Part shown: positions 31,124 to 34,295 of the stretch, piece after piece
Numbering within the stretch: the stretch's first letter is position 1
How the letters are laid out: every line of letters starts with the position of its first letter
Origin: Chloroflexota bacterium
Lineage (GTDB): Bacteria; Chloroflexota; Anaerolineae; Ardenticatenales; Ardenticatenaceae
Reading direction: 5' to 3'
NCBI GenBank assembly: GCA_003520455.1
Contig: DOUV01000485.1
Location: forward strand, 1-34,295
DNA: 34,295 bases
Notes under the pieces: model-generated
What the model saw: only the letters and a program-made list of their open reading frames with translations
What the model was told of the DNA's origin: nothing
Database searches by the model: none
Made by a program: the position numbers and the translations under genes

Positions 31124-34100
31124 CGAATCGCCCGCTCCGCCTCTTGCTCGTTGATGATGAGAGCAGTCTGCGCGACCCTCTGGCCCGTTACTTGCGTCAG
31201 GCGCATGGTTACCACGTCGATACCGCGGCCTCGGTGGCCGAGGCCATCACCCGGGTAGACACGGCCAGGGGATGCTTCGACGTGGCGCTGATTGACGAGA
31301 TGCTCGTGTCCGAGCCCGGCGGGGACCCGGAGCCGACCGGCATCTCGCTGATGGAGGCCATCCGTGCCCGGGCCCCGCATGTCGAGTTCATCCTCTTCAC
31401 GGGATGGGGCATGGAGTCTGGTCTCGATGCGCTGCGCGCGGGCGCCTACCGCTACCTCAGCAAGCCCTTCGACCGCGTGGAGCTCGCCATCCTCGTCGAG
31501 CACGCCGCCGAGCATGGCCGGCTGAAGAGCGCTACCCACGAAAAGCAGATCCTGGAACAGTTGATGCAGACAAGTGCGGCCCTCCTCGGCGGTCGCAGCC
31601 TCCCCGAGGTTCTCGACACCATCCTCCACGGTGTCCGGGCCACCGGCTTCGACCGCGTCCGCCTTTACCTCCTCTCCGAAGATCGCCTATTCCTCGAGGG
31701 GCGGGCTCAGGTCGGGATGCCGGAGGACTTTATCACCCTGCGCTTGCCCGTAGCAGGTGACATCTACATGCAAATGCTGCTGCGTGACCCGTGCCCCCGC
31801 GTCTTCAATCGCCACGACGGCCAACCGTTGCCCCACGAGCAACAACTCGCCAAAGAGATGGTCGATCAGTGGGCTTGCGTCCCTCTCCTACTGCGCGGTG
31901 CCGTTATCGGCAAACTGTCGGTTGACAACAAGGAGAGCCAGCGGCCCATCATCGAGTCCGACCTGCACCTAGTCGGCCTCTTTGCGTCTCAGGCCGCCGC
32001 CGCCATCGAGGCGGCCCGCCTCCGGGCTCGCGAGCAGGCAGCGATCCAGAAAGCCGAGCATCGTGCTTGCACGCTTCGCGCGATTCAGGAGCTCTCTACT
32101 GCCCTCAGCTCCCTGCACGACCTCAAGCAGATTCTGGAGATGACCTGCCAGGCCGTCGTCGACCTCTTCGGCGTCGATCACAGCGGTCTCGTCTTCTTCG
32201 AGCCAGACAGTGAGTTCGGCCAGGTAGTGGCCGAGTATCCCCACCTCAAGACGCACGGCCAGCGGATCCCGCTGCGGGGTGCACCGGTCGAGGAGCAGCT
32301 GCTCGCCTCGCGGGAGCCACTCGTCATCGCGGATGTTACCCAGGCCTCGGCGATGCTCGGGCCGGTTCACGAAATCCTTGACCGTTCCGGCATTCGCTCC
32401 ATCCTGATCGTCCCGATCGTCTTTCAGAACCGGCTCCTGGGCTCTTTCAGTCTCGATGCTATCCGCGACTCACGCAGCTTCACCGACGACGAGATTGACC
32501 TCTGCAAGACCCTTGCGGCCCAGGTCGCCGCCGCCGTCGAGAACGCCCAACTTCTCGCCGCGACCAGAGAGCACGCCGAACAGCTTGAGACTGTACGCCG
32601 GACGACCCTCGCCATCACTTCTCATCTCGACCGCGACAGCCTCCTGGACACCATCATCCAGCAGGCTGTCGCTCTCCTCGGCGCCAGGAGCGGTGGCCTT
32701 TATGCCTACAACGCAGAGCGGGGCGAGCTGACCGTTATCGCCGGCTGCGGGCGGACGGAAGGAGTGCTCGGTCGCCGGCTTCACCTTGGCGAGGGGATGG
32801 CCGGGCAGCTCGTCCAGACTGGCGAGCCTGCTCTCATCGTGGACGATTATGAGCACTGGCCCGGCCGCCCCTCGCCCTTCACCGACGACCACCCCTTCGG
32901 CGCCGTCGTCGAAGTCCCGCTGGTCTGGCAAAACCGGACAATTGGTGTTCTCTACGTAGACGATGAAGTGGGCCGCAGGTTCACCCCGCAGGATGCCGAC
33001 GTGCTGCGCCTCTTTGCCGATCAGGCCGCCATTGCACTCGTCAATGCCGATCTGGTCGCGCGTAACACCGACAAGCTCCGCCGGCTCGAGAAGCTCTCCC
33101 GGGCCAGCAACGAGATCATGGGCCAGTTGGACCACCTCGCGCTCGACGACCGGCTGAACCTCATCGCGCGCCGCGCGGCTGAGATCTTGGAGGCCGAGAC
33201 CTGCACCATCCTCCTTGTCCGGCACCCTGGATTCCTTAGCCTCGAAGCCAGCTACGGTCACCGGGAAGGCACCTTCAAACAAGGAACCGAGTTAGCCATC
33301 TCCGGCGAGCCGCGCCAGGGCCTCACCGGCTACATCGCGCATCACGGGCGCCTCTTCAACGCCCACGGCCCGACGCTAACCGGCCACCCCGCCGTCAAAG
33401 GTGGAACATCGTACACCCCCTCCGTCACCTGCCACTCCCTCCTGGCGGTCCCGCTCAAGATCCAGAGTGCCGAGGGCGAGCAACTGATCGGTCTGTTGCG
33501 GGCCGATAATAAGAAGGACCCGCATGGGCGCTCCGGCCCGACGGTTCCTTTCACCCAGGAAGATGAGTACATTCTTCAGCTCCTGGCGGGCGCCGCGGTG
33601 GTTGCTCTTCAGGCGGCCGAGTGGGTCGCCCAACTCAGCACAGAGAAAGAGTTCTCCTCACGACTGGTGGATAGCTCCCCGACCGGTGTGATCGCCATCA
33701 CCCTCCAGGGTCTCGTCACCAGCTTCAGCCGCAGGGCCGCTGAGGTCTTGGGATACCAGCGCGAGGAAGTCATCGGCCACCACGTCAGTCGGCTCTACGG
33801 TGATGAGGACGAGCCCCGCCGCATCGGCAAACTACTGGACGAGGCGCCCGACGGGAGACTCTTGAACTGCGAGACCTTCGTCCACAACAAGGCCGGCACA
33901 CAGATTCCTATCCGCCTCTCGGCGACCTGGCTGTACGACGCTCAAGGCGCCAGGATCGGGAGCGTCGGCTACTTTGAGGATCTCCGCTCGATTCGACAGT
34001 TCGAGCAACGCCTCAGCCTGCTCTTGAAGGCCAGCAACCTGGTCGCCCAGGCCAGCAACCCGCACGATGGCCTCCAAAGCCTGGCCGAGATGCTCGTCAC

Positions 34101-34295
34101 CTACGTCCCCGCCTCCTTCTGCCACATCCTCCTCCTGAATGATAGCCGAAAATCCCTGATCACCGCCGCAGCCTGCCAGATTCAGCGACAGGGCGCCGAG
34201 GCGACCTGGTTGCCGAAACTCGGAGAGCATATCCCTCTCTCTGATTGGCCCGGCCTGCCCGACCTGCTCGACCGCCCGACCCCGGTCCTGGTTCG
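31120..34295 (+). CDS. Receiver + multi-GAF + PAS signalling protein (partial)
   Basis: The gene starts at ATG 31120, overlapping the kinase stop (ATGA), with GCAGGAGGAAG upstream; it runs past the window end after 1058 codons. An N-terminal receiver (LLLVDDESSLRDPLARYL; ALIDEMLV acceptor Asp; FILFTGWG; YLSKPFD) is followed by GAF domains at about 149-300, 321-483, 496-646 and 655-833, a PAS domain at about 847-965 (RLVDSSPTGVIAITLQGLVTSFSRRAAEVLGYQREEVIGHH) and the start of another GAF (about 990 on). The output end is not visible; a histidine kinase, GGDEF or other domain may follow. Partner of the S1-kinase in a phosphorelay (inference from coupling and matching receiver). Confidence 0.88.
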   Translation, partial: MTNRPLRLLLVDDESSLRDPLARYLRQAHGYHVDTAASVAEAITRVDTARGCFDVALIDEMLVSEPGGDPEPTGISLMEAIRARAPHVEFILFTGWGMESGLDALRAGAYRYLSKPFDRVELAILVEHAAEHGRLKSATHEKQILEQLMQTSAALLGGRSLPEVLDTILHGVRATGFDRVRLYLLSEDRLFLEGRAQVGMPEDFITLRLPVAGDIYMQMLLRDPCPRVFNRHDGQPLPHEQQLAKEMVDQWACVPLLLRGAVIGKLSVDNKESQRPIIESDLHLVGLFASQAAAAIEAARLRAREQAAIQKAEHRACTLRAIQELSTALSSLHDLKQILEMTCQAVVDLFGVDHSGLVFFEPDSEFGQVVAEYPHLKTHGQRIPLRGAPVEEQLLASREPLVIADVTQASAMLGPVHEILDRSGIRSILIVPIVFQNRLLGSFSLDAIRDSRSFTDDEIDLCKTLAAQVAAAVENAQLLAATREHAEQLETVRRTTLAITSHLDRDSLLDTIIQQAVALLGARSGGLYAYNAERGELTVIAGCGRTEGVLGRRLHLGEGMAGQLVQTGEPALIVDDYEHWPGRPSPFTDDHPFGAVVEVPLVWQNRTIGVLYVDDEVGRRFTPQDADVLRLFADQAAIALVNADLVARNTDKLRRLEKLSRASNEIMGQLDHLALDDRLNLIARRAAEILEAETCTILLVRHPGFLSLEASYGHREGTFKQGTELAISGEPRQGLTGYIAHHGRLFNAHGPTLTGHPAVKGGTSYTPSVTCHSLLAVPLKIQSAEGEQLIGLLRADNKKDPHGRSGPTVPFTQEDEYILQLLAGAAVVALQAAEWVAQLSTEKEFSSRLVDSSPTGVIAITLQGLVTSFSRRAAEVLGYQREEVIGHHVSRLYGDEDEPRRIGKLLDEAPDGRLLNCETFVHNKAGTQIPIRLSATWLYDAQGARIGSVGYFEDLRSIRQFEQRLSLLLKASNLVAQASNPHDGLQSLAEMLVTYVPASFCHILLLNDSRKSLITAAACQIQRQGAEATWLPKLGEHIPLSDWPGLPDLLDRPTPVLV

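Noticed and set aside
31404..31760. Short plus-strand frames within the multi-GAF gene
   Set aside because: They lie in other frames of a 1058-codon gene with continuous receiver, GAF and PAS similarity.
1..34295. CRISPR array, tRNA, rRNA, origin or prophage genes
   Set aside because: No regularly spaced repeats, cloverleaf, rRNA text, DnaA-box cluster or phage structural/integrase genes were seen.

Overview
The window is about 34.3 kb of moderately GC-rich bacterial DNA (roughly 60 % G+C by eye) with dense, SD-led genes. Nearly everything up to 28.2 kb lies on the minus strand; the last 5.5 kb is on the plus strand. No rRNA, tRNA or CRISPR array was recognised. The gene content (CoA-ester catabolism, multi-GAF sensors, TMEM43, FIST) and intergenic TGATGCG-type palindromes suggest an environmental, probably Gram-negative-type bacterium assembled from a metagenome. 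I cannot name the phylum from sequence alone.

Region 1 (1-2.7 kb) is a degraded zone. A complete single-gene IS66-family element (2-1894) with 22-bp terminal inverted repeats sits inside a response-regulator receiver gene and cuts off its 3' end. Next to it is a DUF362-like remnant with a frame break.

Region 2 (3-10 kb) holds small, separately led 'stress and housekeeping' genes: a TMEM43-family membrane protein, a 17M-like general stress protein, a BON+SRPBCC membrane-anchored protein, a thiamine-binding YqgV-like protein, a disordered small protein, a phosphoribosyltransferase and a DUF72 protein. A perfect 15-bp-stem hairpin lies at 7367-7400. At 10.55 kb a broken ATP-type PEP carboxykinase (N-terminal third only) runs into an unrelated open frame.

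Region 3 (11.3-25.6 kb) is a 13-gene minus-strand catabolic cluster. In transcription order it encodes two acyl-CoA ligases, an acyl-CoA dehydrogenase, a thiolase-fold protein without the nucleophilic Cys, a DUF35 Zn-ribbon/OB protein, a MaoC hydratase, a second acyl-CoA dehydrogenase, a TetR regulator, an SDR, a phytoene-desaturase-like FAD oxidoreductase, an HpaB/4-hydroxybutyryl-CoA-dehydratase-family flavoprotein lacking the FeS cysteines, a hot-dog thioesterase and a nitronate-monooxygenase-like flavoprotein. Several junctions overlap by about 4 nt. The dehydrogenase pair + MaoC + DUF35 + Cys-less thiolase set matches the parts of the steroid side-chain retro-aldol module (ChsE1/E2, ChsH1/H2, Ltp2). 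The inferred job is: activate an acid, dehydrogenate, hydrate, then cleave by an aldolase rather than a thiolase. A good sigma70-type promoter (TTGACA-N17-TACTAT) with a dyad over its -10 lies upstream.

Region 4 (26.1-28.2 kb) has a FIST-domain sensor protein with its own promoter-like sequence and a small M50-type membrane metallopeptidase.

Region 5 (28.5-34.3 kb, plus strand) is a two-gene signalling unit: a histidine kinase that begins with two S1 RNA-binding-type domains followed by a receiver and a GAF domain, and, translationally coupled by ATGA, a giant receiver-GAF-GAF-GAF-GAF-PAS-GAF protein that runs off the window. A perfect 10-bp dyad and an extended -10 (TGATATAAT) precede the unit. 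The S1-kinase architecture and the aldolase-type catabolic module are the most interesting items here.
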